Notes: a model not told the origin generated them from the sequence alone. Counted from the first letter of the stretch, positions 40,182 to 52,257 are shown. The stretch: 64,000 bases of DNA from Ceratopteris richardii (GCA_020310875.1 MU260054.1:884501-948500); one strand, 5' to 3'. Translations and numbers: made by a program.

Positions 40182-40506
40182 TATGGCTGACCACTTTGAA
40201 GAACAACGTATTTGGAAGATCATAGATGCAATTAAAATGAATAGGGGGGAATTTAATGGGACAAATGCAACAACTTATCTTAAATATTATGAACAATTGA
40301 CAGAACAATATGGGTTACCTGAAGACAATAAAAAAGACACATTTATACGTATTGCTCATGGTTATACTAGAGAGAAAATCCAATTGAGAGTAGTTCAACC
40401 AAATATGACTTGGGCGAATTTCAAAACTGTTAAAAATAAAGAAGTAAGATCGTATATATTTTTGCAAAAAGGATTTTCTTCAAATAGAAGGAAAATACAA
40501 AAATAA
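40182..40506 (+). pseudogene. Element C gag fragment, left of the solo LTR
   Basis: Starting at MADHFEEQRIWKIIDAI, a capsid-like gag stretch (FNGTNATTYLKYYEQLTEQY, GLPEDNKKDTFIRIAHGY) that aligns with the gag of element B (LNITEYLDVFEEQARIYGLP). It is followed by the solo LTR at 40582. Confidence 0.75.
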
Positions 40507-40581
40507 AAAATAGAAGCATTTACTTCAGCAAGTAGTGGAGGCCAAAAGAGAATCAATCAAAAGAGAATCAAATCCAAAAAC

Positions 40582-41219
40582 TGAACTGTAAGAGGAATGG
40601 TTGTCCAAAGTAGTGAAGAAATGATGGAGAAGAGCTCTCAAACTCATCATGAGAGTTTTTGGTCACTTGGCTATAAAAGAGGCAAGGGAGGACACTCAAG
40701 TAGAGAGGAAGAAGGTGTGGAACTCCCCTTGTAGCTAGTTCATTTGTTTTGAGTCATTTCGTTCAGTTCACTCTCATAGAGTATGTCCAGCCGCACACCC
40801 ATTTCTGGGTAGTCTACTTGTGAGAGTCATATCTCTCAATATATGTATCCAATTTTAGTGTTTAAACAGTCGTTGGAAAGCTTATCTTGAGTAATTCCTC
40901 TATCTAAAACAATTTTATGAAATTCTTTATGCTTTATGAGTTATTCAGGTTTTAGTGAAGTCCAATTTTCAGCCTAACTGAGTGGACAGGTAGCCTGTTT
41001 TGAATCAAAGAGTTGCGAACCCAAATCTACTCCAAATTTAGTGTTTGATATCTCATTTGAAAGCTATAGGTGTCTAGTTTGAGTGACCAAAGTTTCAAGT
41101 TCATTGCGTTTTTCAGTTGGTACCAGTTTTCATTTGTAGGTTAAGCTGTTGGCAAGAGTCCTGATCATGAGAAGGTCTTCTACACTTTCCGCTGCGATTA
41201 GGAGAGGAATTCTCCAACA
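40582..41219 (+). repeat. Solo LTR inserted in element C gag
   Basis: 638 bp, TGAACTGTAAG...TTCTCCAACA, flanked by the 5-bp duplication AAAAC (40577-40581 and 41220-41224). A TATA box (CTATAAAAGA, 40671-40680) sets the orientation as plus. No internal retroelement sequence is present, so this is the product of LTR-LTR recombination. The family matches no other LTR in this window. Confidence 0.85.
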
Positions 41220-43310
41220 AAAACTCAGCTTCTTATTGAATTTTTGCATGAAGATTACAGTAAGAATAATAGAGCTACATTCATGCGATGGGAAGGAACT
41301 ACAAAACTAGACCAACATATAACTCAGGGATTAATTGAGTTTGATGTGAAATTTAATCAAATGCCTCAAGCAGACCGAAGAGCTCTAGAACCAAATAAAT
41401 TGTGAAGTTTCCTAAGCATTTTAGACCCTTCTCGTAGACGTTAGCTAGAACCAATGCTTGAGGATGGAGCGACTACGAGTGGGCTTATTGGAAATTGGGA
41501 TAACATTTGAGTGGCTGTCCATAGGTTAACCCAAAGACATGAGCGAAATCAGATGCAAACTCCAAGAATAAATGAAAGAGATGCGCCAGGAAAGATAGAT
41601 AATGACCCCACTTCTCATAACCCTAGTAAGGATGAATCCGAAATTACAATGTTAAAAACATCAGTAGAATCACTTGCCAAACATATGGAGACTTTGGCAA
41701 CTGACATAGCTACTATAAAGAGTATGCAAGAGATTAGATTGAGAGATCAGGAGAAACCAAAAGAGTTAGAACAAAATCCTAGGAATCAGATGCCAGCTAG
41801 AAGACCATTTAACCAAGCATGCCGATGTCTCCGGTGTGATGATTTAGAACATCCACACTCGACATGTAACTTATTCAAAGAGGCCAAGGATAGGAATTGG
41901 GTCACGGAAGTTGATCGAAAGATCTATGACTATGTAACAAAAAGGCCTTTGGCATCAAACTATGGGAAAGGGGGTATGAAAACCTTCTTTGAAGCCTCCA
42001 CGAGCCAAAATACATATGCTTGTAGGCTTGAGAGTGATGACTCTAATTGTGAATTTTGGAATCAAGTGTATGATACTGCTAGTAGGGGAAAGTTATCAGT
42101 TGAGAACTTATATGCGAGCTCAGATATTAGAGCAAAGACATGTTGGAATGAGCGAGTAGATATGTTCTCAGTTTATGCCCATGAAATTAATGTAGATGAG
42201 AAAAGAAAGCGTGATGAAGAGGGACACTCTAAACGAACAACTAGGGCTAGAAAAGAGGGTGAAACTACTGAGTCAATTAATGAAGCACCTAGGACGAAGC
42301 CTAGTCAGGAGACAAAACAACAGGAACAAGATAAGAAACCTCAGAATAAGGGGAAAATAAAGAAAGTTGTAGAAAATTTAGAAAAGAAAACAGCAAATGA
42401 AGATAGAAGTCAGGATAAACCTAATGAAATGCAACCCATACGTGAAGAAGGTAGTAAGGAAGAAAAACCGAAAAAGAAACCTCCGACTTTCCGATTGATC
42501 TCACAAATCGAGAAACAAATAGACATTCGGAAGGTTATGGATGAAAATATTATGAAAGCAGAGGTAACCATGACATTAGAGGAATGGTTAGCATTTTCAC
42601 GAACTGATGTGAAAGAAGATTGCATGAGTATCATCAAAAGACGAAGAGAACCTATAGAGTACGGAGGATACTGAAATGGAAGAAAGGAAAGAATAAGATG
42701 AACCGAAAGTGAGTGTTGTACAAATTAATGAATCTGAGTATCGAGAATCTTCTGATCGTAGAAATTATTTGGGCCCCGTAATTGGACATTTGGAAAAAGG
42801 AAATGATGACCCAAATAGTCATTATACTCAGAAACATTGGGCTAGGGGTACCACTGAAACTATGGTTAAGATAGGTAATAATAATAAACCGTAAGTAGCA
42901 TTAATAGATTCAAGATCAGAAATCAATGTAGTCTCGAGGGAGATATGTAACGAAGGTAAATGGCCTATTGATAGAGACCATGGATGGAAAATAAAGGCAG
43001 CCAACAATGCTTCTGGATATTTACTAGGAGCTTGTGCAAATGTTCCTATAACTATTGAAGATATTAAAACATAATTTCTTCGTTCATAATGACTGCTCGT
43101 ACCCAATTATTTTTGGGCAACCATTCATTTGTGAACAAAGAATGGAGACAAAAGTTCTGGACGATGGAAGTGTTTTCGCAAGAATTCGTTCTGGTGATGG
43201 CCTTCAATCGGTCCAATTCATGAGTCTTTGTATTAACCATCCTCGAAATCGTAGGTCTCTAAGAAAAACTCCGTTAAGACACTTAGATCAGGATTTTGAG
43301 TAAATGCCAC
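41220..43310 (+). pseudogene. Element C gag C-terminal and protease fragments
   Basis: Coding remnants: gag helices (LLIEFLHEDYSKNN, FNQMPQADRRALEPNKL); a zinc-site-like CRCLRCDDLEHPHSTC near 41820-41865; a long Lys/Glu-rich region (41.9-42.67 kb, open for 387 codons from about 41511); then retropepsin-like sequence at 42.88-43.25 kb including the HNDCSYPIIFGQPFICEQR stretch. Order and spacing match element B at 23.1-25.5 kb. It lies in several fragments. Confidence 0.75.
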
Positions 43311-43413
43311 TATTGAGCGAGATGACAGTGGACTTTGGTTCGAAATCTCGCAAAATCTTGTACAGAATTTAGAGAAGATTACTGTTTATTTTCCATCTGC
43401 TACTTTAAATATT

Positions 43414-43986
43414 TTGCATTTTAAACAAATTCCAAGAAAACTTATAAAAAAATACGAAAAATATTTGAAAAACAAAGGAGATCTATTAATGGATGAAACT
43501 ATTGAACATGTCATTGAAACCACACATTGCTTCTCAACATTAGAAGAATTAGAAATTTGTTATCAAAATAAGTCTAATTCCCATATCCTTATCTCTTCAC
43601 TTGATGTGTATACATTAATTCAAGAATATGCTTCTAGTATTGATCATGAGTATGATGCCTTAGTAAAAACTGTTAGTAAGAAGGTTAAACCCGTGGCACA
43701 ACCACTACCTAAATTTAGTAATAATATTATAAAGAATGTAAGTCATGAGCCAATCCTTAGAAATCCGACAAATATTGGTCATGTATTTACTAAAATACCC
43801 TTAAATCAAATTAAATTAGATGATAGCGGTTTCCTTCTTCCAGCAGAAAAAGAGTATTTTCTGAAGATTATTGAGCATCATGGAAGAGCATTTTCTCTTG
43901 AGCCTTCAAAGATAGGATGTGCAGATCCTAGGATAGTTTCACCGATGATTATTTTTACTATTCCCCATATTCCTTGGAATTTGTGA
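43414..43986 (+). pseudogene. Element C linker and RT start fragment
   Basis: 190 codons: the family-specific linker (KNKGDLLMDETIEHVIE), then the approach to RT (KIGCADPRIVSPMIIFTIPH). It corresponds to the 22241-23008 parts of element B. Confidence 0.75.
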
Positions 43987-44157
43987 CCTATTCTTGTACC
44001 TAAAGCTCATCTTCTAGAGCTGATTAGATTACTTAAAGAAAAAATTCACATGCATATTTTAGAATCCTCTTCAGCTCCCTATTCAAACCGTTGGTTTACA
44101 GTGCCCAAGAAGAATGGAAAACTTTAGTTTATCCAAGATCTGCAACTAGCTAATAAA

Positions 44158-45780
44158 GTGGCCATTAGAAATGTGGGTACAGGTCCAATTGTGGATGAAT
44201 TTGCGGAAGCATTTTCAGGCAATTCTATATATTCAATGGGTGATCTCTACTCTGGGTATGATCAATTTCAATTGGCACTAGAGAGTAGAGACATTACTAC
44301 CATGAAAACACCTTTGGGATCAGTTAGGATGTGTACGTTATCTCAAGGTGCAACCAATTCAGTAGCACACATGATGAGTGCAATGAATTTGGTTTTGCAC
44401 AATTTCATTCCTCACATTACTATGCCCTTTATAGATGACATTCCCATTAAGGGTTTCTTGGAAGAAGAGAAAGAAAGCACTCTGGATGAAGATGGTTGTT
44501 GAAGATTTGTAAAGGCTCATATCCTTGATTGAAAAAAAATCTTTCAGCGATTTATTCAAGTTGGTGTAACATTATCTATAGAAAATCTACTTTTGGTGTT
44601 AATGAGGTCCTAATTGTAGGTCATCTTTGTGGCCATTATGGATGAAAGCCATACCCTTAGAAAATTGATGCCATTAGTAAGATTTCGGAGATTTGTCAAA
44701 ATGTGAGTGAAGTGCGTCGATTCTTAGGAGCTTGTATCTTCTATGTCATATGGATACCACATTTTGCACATGTAGCTGACTGTCTTTATGACTTATTAAG
44801 GAAGAAAAGAAAATTTTTATGGACAGGAAAACATACTCAAGCAATGCGTAGATTAAAGAAGTTATTGCAAGAAGCTCCAATTCTTAAGCGAGTAGATCAT
44901 ACGAATAATAAGCCTATTATTTTGACTGTTGACACTTGTCCAATTAGAATAGGCTGGGTCATAAGTCAGGATGATGAAGAGGATAGAACGTATGCTATTA
45001 GATTTAGAGCTAAGATTTTGCATAACACTCAAAGATATTACCTACAAATTAAAAGAGAACTTTGGGGTTTATTCACAGCTCTAAAGTCTGATAAAGAATA
45101 TTTCATAGGAGCAAATGTGATTGTTAAAATAGATTGTTTATCGCTAATAGGGATGATCACAAATTGTTCCTCACCAGATATTGCAATGCTTCGCTGGATT
45201 TCTCATATTAAATTCATAAATCTAGTTTTAATTCATATTTCAGGCAAATCTAACTTAGTTGTTGATATGTTGGCGAGAGCTAGGTACGATGAGGATGACG
45301 AAGCCAATGTAGATACGATTAATTATGATTCCCAAGTTTATGTATATAAAAAATTTAATTATGATGAATATGAAGGAGAGTGGCTAGAGATTGGGAGGTA
45401 TCTTAGTGCTTTAATTAGATCACCTTCATGGTCTTCAAATAGATTTAGAAATATAAGAAAAAGAGCTTTTAACTTTTTCTTAAAAGATGGGTTAATTTGG
45501 AGACATGCAAGGGGGAAGATTAAAATGCCACAAAGGATACTAGGTACTAAGGATCTTCAGATGCAAGTCATGAAGAGCATGCATGTTACTTTATGAGCTG
45601 GGCATAAAGGAAAAATAGCCACTTATGAAAAAATTAGAGGGTGTTACTGGTGGCCAGGTATTTATGTTAATATAAAGAATTATGTGGATTCTTGTGATGT
45701 ATGTCAAGTTTATTCATTAGTTAAGCATAGGGATCCACTGCACCCTACATATCCACCATGTATACACAAATATTTGGATG
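44158..45780 (+). pseudogene. Element C RT, RNase H and integrase-start fragments
   Basis: RT palm remnants (SIYSMGDLYSGYDQFQLAL, SQGATNSVAH, FIDDIPIKG, again FIDD), then connection and RNase H (VRRFLGACIFYVIWIPHFA, LTVDTCPIRIGWVISQ), and the first part of the integrase zinc region (HVTL ... YWWPGIYV ... CDVCQ). The rest of the integrase is absent. Several breaks. Confidence 0.8.
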
Positions 45781-46689
45781 ACAGGCGACGTTGAAGATGA
45801 ATAAAAGAAATCAGGTGAAACAGTTCTGATTTTTGACTTATTTTTCAGTTGTTTATAAACTTTCTTGCATTCATAATTAAATGAGCACATCCTTCTGATA
45901 TAAAAGGAAGATTATTAAAATTATGAGGCACAAAATTTAAAACTGAAGTTGGAATGTGTATGAGATAAAGATAGGAATTAGAGACTCTATGGCTATCATA
46001 AGGCTAGAAGAGGGAAAACTTGACTTTCGACTCCTAGTAGAAGTAAGCTTATTTTATATAGGTAAGCTACCTTAACTTCCAAACCATTTAGCTTATGAGA
46101 TCCTAGTTCCCGTTATAGCATTCCTCTAGAACCTCTGCTCTGAATAAGGGTTAAGCCTTTCCCCTCTAACAAAAAAAGTTACGAAGAAAGAAAAGATACA
46201 TAAAACAATACATTAATGGTTGCTGCATATAAATAAAAAAAAAAGTTAATGAATATCAGTTGTGATCTTGAAATCACTTCTGGTTAGTATTGCGGGCAAT
46301 GTGAGGTGGATGTATGCTATAGAGGAATTAGTTAGATGCATCTTATGACAAGTGGCTAGGGAATGAGGGATAGAACACTTATATAAAATATTTATTACTT
46401 TTGAACAGGGTTAATAGAAGAGCAAGTACCAGGACTATTTGAATGACTTCTATAGGAATTTCTAAAACTTATTTTCAAATTCATACATTGAACGAAAAAG
46501 TTTATAATTCAAGCTTACGTAATTTTAAAAGTTTCTTTACTATCAGAAGTTGTACTAATGAGAACGAGCATATTTAAAATACTGTTTCAAAATAATTTTA
46601 AAAACATTTTTCAAAAGAATTTGATATTACCTTCTATGATCTGCAGGTTTGGCCCATCGAGGACGATGTGCATGTTTGGTAGGGGCGAA
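45781..46689 (+). other. Element C 3' untranslated part
   Basis: AT-rich, no ORF. It begins with sequence equivalent to the end of B pol (GTTGAAGATGAATAA) and ends with GGTTTGGCCCATCGAGGACGATG and the purine tract, which match the inverted 4949-4995 region of B. Confidence 0.65.
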
Positions 46690-47693
46690 TGTCGGGAAGT
46701 TTTCAACCTTCCCGTTGACGATCAGGAAAATTAAAAAAAGTTTATTGGTTAATTCTAATCCCATTATTACAATATTTTGCTGGAAACTAATCTCTCGTTA
46801 AGTATTTGCAGGTTCAAATGGATGAAGAAAACAAAAGTTCATATTATGGTTTACCCTAAACTGCTCGTATAATGTGTGTTTAGGTCAATAAAACATTGAA
46901 TTATGGGTTTAAGACCCTAGGTTTACGTTTATTCATATGTATTTAAGTTAGGAGCACTAATTTTTGGTTAATGATAGGGTTTGACTAGGTTTTCAATTGA
47001 TTTCAATGGGTTTCTGATGGGTTTAAAGTAGGTTTTCAAGGGTTTTAGTATGTTTCAAGGGTGAACATAACAGGTATTTAACTAAATTAATCTATTTAAT
47101 AAACATTGATTTCTTAAAAATTAAAATATGATTTAATTAGTCACTTTAATAGTGTGTGAATTTAAATACTAAGGTTTTAATTAATTAAAACCTTAAACTA
47201 AGTTTAATTTAAATGAATTATTTAATTAAGAAATTTAGGAAAATTAAATTAAACAAATAATTAATATGGATAAATAGCTAGTGGTGTGTATGAATGCTAG
47301 ATAAAAGAATGGTATGTGAGAAATGTGTATCTAAAGTGGTTAAAGTAAGTAGTTAAAAGTGTGGTATCTATGTGTGTAACTTAAAAGGGTGGATTAGATA
47401 ATTTATGCAATTAAAGTGGAAAAAGTGAATGGTAGAAAGGATGGTGCGTAAGTGAGGATATTAAAAGAAAGGTTGAGAGAGAAAAGTTAAATAAAGTGTG
47501 GTAGAGCTGTGTGGGCAAAAGTGTGGATGTAAATAAAAGTCAAAACCAAAAGAGTGGTATAGAGATGATTTTGTGTGTATATATATGTGTGTTAAGCTCT
47601 ATTCTCTCCTAATGTTTCTTTGTAGGTAATTGTCTTCTTGCTTCCTTCATCTTATTTTTCCTTTCACCATAGCTAGTGAGAGTGAATTGGGAT
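46690..47693 (+). repeat. 3' LTR of element C, U3 part
   Basis: Begins TGTCGGGAAG right after the purine tract. It is AT-rich, with a TATATATA box near 47579-47586, about 890 bp into the LTR. It passes without a break into the HSBP-linked segment at 47694, so a transcript starting here would run through the HSBP coding region. The matching part of the 5' LTR is not seen because copy 1 starts at a LINE junction (26803). Confidence 0.55.
47579..47586 (+). promoter_or_regulatory. TATA box in the element C 3' LTR
   Basis: TATATATA within GTGTGTATATATATGTGTG, 110-120 bp upstream of the start of homology with HSBP copy 1. It could serve the LTR and the HSBP-containing transcript. The repetitive context lowers certainty. 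Confidence 0.35.
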
Positions 47694-49667
47694 ATTTGTT
47701 CTTGCTTTCTTTCCTTTTCTCTGTGACATTTAGCATTGCATACGCAGATAGGATATGAGAGAGAAGTGGAGGAATTTAGAAAGTGAAATTTTAGAAATCG
47801 ACTGCACATTGTGGATGTGAAGGAACTGAGCGACCTCGCTTCATTTCCATGTGAATATATACTTCACGCGAGCGGACGAGTAATGTGACCTTGTTTTCCA
47901 TGTGAAGATATACTTCACGCGAGCGGACGAGTAATGTGACCTTGTTGTGCCAGTTTGGTAGATTGCCATATACTCTGCGTTCGTGATGACTTGTAGGAAT
48001 TTAAATTATGAGCTCCAGTTCGTAACACGAAAAGCGTTGATTGTATAGGGAGTTCTCGACAACATGTCCACAGGTATTCTTCTGTATGTGGCGGCTGTAG
48101 ACATACGCGAATGAGACAGTAGAGAGAGAGTGTCAGAAAAAGAGAGGATTGCTTTAGTTTAGTTTTTTATGCTATTGTTTCTCCCCTCTTGGTGGCGCAG
48201 CGCGCTCCACACATAGAGCATCGCGAAGAAAGAGATACTAGAGAGAGATGCCTGGCGGCTGTAGCGCATAGGAAGGAGAGAGAGACAAAGAGAGCGTATT
48301 CGCAATCGACGGCTGCTGGAACTATCTCCGACACGTGTTAGAGACTGGCAATGTTGCAGGTGTATAGATTTTGCCGCCGAGAGTTAAGTGCAGAAGTGAG
48401 GTTCTGATGTTGACTACTGCACGCACAGAGCGCTCAGAGAGAGAGTCGCCTGGCCACTAGTCAGCGCGCAGTCGGAGTGTTGGAGACGAGATGCTCTTAG
48501 AAGATCTGAGGAGCTCTCATTTCGCTTGAACTGTAATTTCCATGGATGGGAGCCTGGACGGGACATGGTGAGACGGGGGATTCTGGCCAAAGCACGACAA
48601 ATTTGAAAGCATTTGTCCAAAATCTTCTACAGCAAATGCAATCAAGGTTTCAAACCATGTCTGAGTCCATCATCACAAAGATTGATGAAATGGGATCTCG
48701 CATTGATGACTTAGAGAAGAGTATCAGTGATCTGACAAAAGAGATGGGTGTGGATTTGCCAGCATGCAAACGGGGCAGTGATGACAAACTTGAATAAATA
48801 AAATCTCTTTGAACTTATGTAATTTTGCATATGGTTTAATGTGCTATGCTTTGCTGATTAAGTACAGGCAATGGAAAATTGGTTTAAATGTCATATTTAT
48901 CTTTGTTCCCTTGCATTCTCTCACACATTTGATATACATGAGTTTGATGTAGGATTCATAGAAAGGGATTTCTTATTACCTTATTGTGGACTTATAGTCT
49001 TATAATATCAGTTTGGTTTAATTATTGTAGGTCCAATCAATATCCATTTTTTTTATGGGCTTGAAAAAAAAAAAGAAAGTTGGATACTTCCAAGAAAATC
49101 ACTTAGATCTGCAGTACTACATCCGTGATTGTATGTATGCATGAGTAAATGATGTATATGCATCTTAGTAGGTATGTATATGCATTAGCATGAGTATGAA
49201 CACATGTTAGATGCATGTGTATATTTTAAGTTAGCATGTTAGTGCTTAAGTTAATGAATGCATCTACATATAATAATTAATGTTTTGGGTGTGTTAGGAT
49301 GCATAAATAGTTATATGAGTGCGTGATCATGAAGGCACACAAATAAATTAGTATATGATTCTAATGCATGAGTATGAGTGTTTGCATTTATGTAAGAATG
49401 TATGCATGTATGATTTAAGTGTTTTAATCATGTAAACGTAGTGTTATAGTATATGATTTTAATGTATGAGCTTACGTGTAAGTGTGTGCATGCATAGTAT
49501 GCATGTATGTGCATATGTATGTAAGTGAATGAATGTGCATGAGTGGGAATGTATGCATTAGATGTGAATGCTTTAGTGTATGCATGAGGATATGCATGTG
49601 TATGCAAATGCTATGTGAATTAAGTCTTTTAATTTTATGACTCTTGTAACATTACTGATATTTGGTC
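47694..49667 (+). repeat. HSBP-linked segment copy 2, uninterrupted
   Basis: A continuous 1.97-kb segment matching 26804-27115 plus 37260-38759. It shows the site before the LINE insertion (TTGATTGTATAGGGAGTTCTC at about 48036-48056). It contains a local duplication at 47850-47945, a GA-rich leader, the HSBP ORF at 48546-48797, and the ATGTATGCATG-rich 3' part. It ends at 49667 against a LINE fragment. Confidence 0.9.
48546..48797 (+). CDS. HSBP: Heat shock factor binding protein (HSBP)-like, copy 2
   Basis: An 83-residue ORF from the ATG at 48546: MGAWTGHGETGDSGQSTTNL, then the HSBP core (KAFVQNLLQQMQSRFQTMSE, SIITKIDEMGSRIDDLEKSI, SDLTKEMGVDLP) and a short polar tail GSDDKLE. Length and composition match plant HSBP (about 80-90 residues). 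The core is a heptad-repeat coiled coil that in the family binds the HSF trimer and dampens the heat response. Another ATG four bases upstream (48542) is in a different frame and starts MDG, like plant HSBP N-termini, so the true N-terminus is uncertain. There is no intron, and AATAAA overlaps the stop. The upstream GA-rich leader has no other long ORF. Whether it is expressed cannot be told. Confidence 0.87.
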   Translation: MGAWTGHGETGDSGQSTTNLKAFVQNLLQQMQSRFQTMSESIITKIDEMGSRIDDLEKSISDLTKEMGVDLPACKRGSDDKLE

Positions 49668-50305
49668 ACAAGGCTTCACAAAAGTTAGACACAGAAGGAA
49701 AAGAAGCCCTCAAGGATCCCCAGAGAGAAACACTATGATTGTAGCTCCTATAAATAATCTATGCTACAACCTGGAAAAGGAGATTGATGAGATGGACTTT
49801 GACGTGCCATCTCAAATTATGAGATTCATGAAATTCTCGATACGCTCCGCAAAGGGAAAAGCGTAGGTCTTGACAGCCTCACAAATGAGTTTTTCAAATC
49901 CTTCAAACAGGTAGTGGCCACTCCTTTGTGCTTGGTTTAGCAAGAGGCATTGGCTTTCGGTGCGCTTCTCTAATGCCTAAACAATGGTATCATCAAGCTT
50001 ATCCATAAAAAAAGGTAACAAGAATAGGATTGAAAGCTAGTGCCCAATCACAATGCTTCAAAAGAGATACAAGATCCTTGCAAAAGTAATTGCCAATAGA
50101 ATTTTCTACCACTTGATGAGGTGGCTTAGTGAGGCCCAAAAAGGAGTCATCAAGGGTAGATCAATACTCGAAGCTATTATTTATATTTCGCAAGATCTCG
50201 AATTTGATGAAGAGTCTGAGCAAGATGTAGTTTTCTTAGTAATCGACTTCAACAAAGCCTATGACAAGCTAGAATGGGACTTTGTTCTCGAATCCTTTAA
50301 ATGTT
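49668..50305 (+). mobile_element. Decayed LINE piece: ORF1 tail next to RT
   Basis: Plus strand. It starts with an ORF1 C-terminal stretch (GFTKVRHRRKRSPQG, NNLCYNLEKEIDEMDFD) that matches the ORF1 at 89-1315. After about 60 bp it passes to ORF2 RT (LTNEFFKSFKQVVATPLCLV, then KRYKILAKVIANRIFYHL, IKGRSILEAI, VIDFNKAYDKLEWDF). The endonuclease and the ORF1/ORF2 junction are absent, so there is an internal deletion of more than 1 kb. Stops and frameshifts are scattered. It ends at about 50305 in mid-RT. Confidence 0.82.
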
Positions 50306-51001
50306 GATACATTTGGAAAGCCTTGATGCTTGACCAAATATCAAGGGTTTATCTCACATAAATGTGTTGATCACTCATAAAGCATATGTGAACACCTCTT
50401 GTAAAAGCATAGAGTTTAACTCTTGAGATAAAAGATAAATAGATTGATTGAAGGAATCTCATAGCTTTATGAATTACAAATCACACCCACCTAAGTTGTT
50501 GGAATCAAATCAATCACTATCCTAAGAGGTAGGATCACTTTTAGGATGTAGATTCGAAATTCATTATAACTACATCACTTTTAGTCACGGGTAAGAGTAG
50601 AGAAGAAGGAGTCATTGAGCTTCAAGATTGTGGCTGCATTATGCCCACATATGTATGCATAAGCCTACATCATCTCCCTTGTATCATACTTTCATAATTA
50701 TACACATTTGATTCATTTAGTGCAAGTCATCTTCTGTATAGTGTTGTATGTTGCAAAGTATGCATTTCAGTGATTTTGATCAGTTAAGTCCTCTCCATAT
50801 ACTTATTCATTTGATGTGATTCAACTTGGTATATGTAGCTCGAACTACCTACTTCTTATATATCAATTTTCATATCATGCAATTGTGAAAAAGGTTCTCT
50901 ACAAGTTATCCATAAACAATAGACTTTGATTTCAGAACTATATCCAACAAAAATTCATTTCACTACTTTATCATCCAATTTCCTACATTGTTGTTCATGC
51001 A
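50306..51001. other. Unassigned AT-rich sequence
   Basis: About 700 bp without a convincing ORF, repeat or terminal motif. The right end joins a copia fossil at about 51002. I see nothing else in it. Confidence 0.5.
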
Positions 51002-51137
51002 CTAATGCATTTTCCTGACAACCAAAGACATGCACATGAGCAAGTGATGGCTTTTGACTCTGCCAAGCCTCATAAGGGTGATATATTGCAATGCTTTAGT
51101 GGGGCACCTATTAAGTACATATATTGCACACATAATA
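51002..51137 (-). mobile_element. Old copia integrase fragment, left of Copia-2
   Basis: Minus-strand stretch with CAIYVLNRCPTKALQ, a conserved motif after the integrase core of plant copia elements. It is decayed and ends at the TAATA target site of Copia-2; its neighbour on the other side is 57576-57672. Confidence 0.75.
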
Positions 51138-52215
51138 TGTGAAGAGAGATGGTGGATGCAATCCAAAGATGAGTAGGTGCCGCTACAACCAGCTTCACAC
51201 CAGCCAACTGAAACTTCAGAGTTGATTAGTAGACCCTTTGAGCTTCCTAAATCCACCAAAATATCAGCCAAGTACTTTGGAACATGTATCCCAAAAGTTT
51301 AAGTCAAGACAGACAAGTTGCGAAATGACTAGCTCCCAAAACTTGCTATTTTTGGACATACACCTGCTGGAAAAAATGAACAGTGCTCTCAACCTGGAAG
51401 GAATTAGAAAAATTCCTTTTGGGCATAGCAAATAGACTTAGCAAGCTTCCTATTCCAAGTTAAAACACTTCAAATGATGGACTGAGCACTGAGAACAAGT
51501 TTCATCAAGTTCTGGAACATTCCCACAATTCTCGGGGCTCTGCAGAGATAGACCAGTAAGCAGTAAAATGCAGATATCTCCAAAAGTATAAATCCAATGA
51601 CCTTGAAAATTTATAGGTAGAAACTAGACAGTGAGAGCTATCCAACGCACTTTAAAACACTGAAAAAGGTTCAGTAAAACGCGAGATATGACCTTCTGAA
51701 GTTACTGCTCTGAGTGAGTATAGCAGAGAACAAAACAGAGAGGTAGATGATAATAAATGTATAGATTCACATATGATTACAACCACATTGGCAATGAATC
51801 TTTGCACAATGGGAGTAGAATGATAGAGCTATGGAGTAAGCTCTTCAATCTCTACAAAATGACATGAAGTGGTCACGTACAAGGCTTGCTAATCGCCTCT
51901 TCCTTCTTGCTCCTTTTATAGCTATCCTTGGAGGGAGTTTTGAATTCGAATTCGAATGGCTCCACCTAAAAGTGATCCCCAAAGTTAGGAGAGATTCCCT
52001 CAGCTCAAAAATTCGTGATTTTGGTAGTTGGAGCCACGAATTTGCTTTTACATCATGGATGAGGTAAGCCATCCTTTTACTTTTTTCTTTTTCCATTTAC
52101 AAGAGATAAAATGTACTCTTTTACAAGAGGTGTTCACATGACTACTCATGTGACTTACAAATGAGGATAATATCAAGCATATCAAGCATGTAGGCTTGGG
52201 CAGAATGCACCAACA
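51138..52215 (-). repeat. 3' LTR of Copia-2
   Basis: 1078 bp. A TATAAAAGG box reads on minus at about 51912-51920 (GCTATAAAAGGAGC). Confidence 0.95.
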
Positions 52216-52231
52216 GCTCCCCCTCAAGCCT
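52216..52231 (-). other. Polypurine tract of Copia-2
   Basis: AGGCTTGAGGGGGAGC on minus, directly next to the 3' LTR; nearly the same as the tract of Copia-1 (AAGATTGAGGGGGAGC). Confidence 0.85.
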
Positions 52232-52257
52232 AACATGCTTGGCCTCCAAATAAGTCT

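Larger units (their letters stand above)
39532..46689 (+). mobile_element. Decayed Ty3/gypsy element C, internal region
   Basis: A plus-strand relative of element B with the same order: leader with primer-site region, gag, protease, linker, RT, RNase H, start of integrase. Most of the integrase is missing after about 45780, where sequence equivalent to the end of B pol follows. It has many breaks and is clearly older than B. The polypurine-like GGTAGGGGCGAA ends at 46689, before TGTCGGGAAG. A solo LTR of another family sits in gag. Confidence 0.8.

Noticed and set aside
37260-49667. Simple tandem duplication of a host HSBP locus
   Set aside because: Not excluded, but ranked second. It does not explain why homology stops at LINE junctions on both outer sides while LTR-type end motifs and a purine tract lie on both inner sides.
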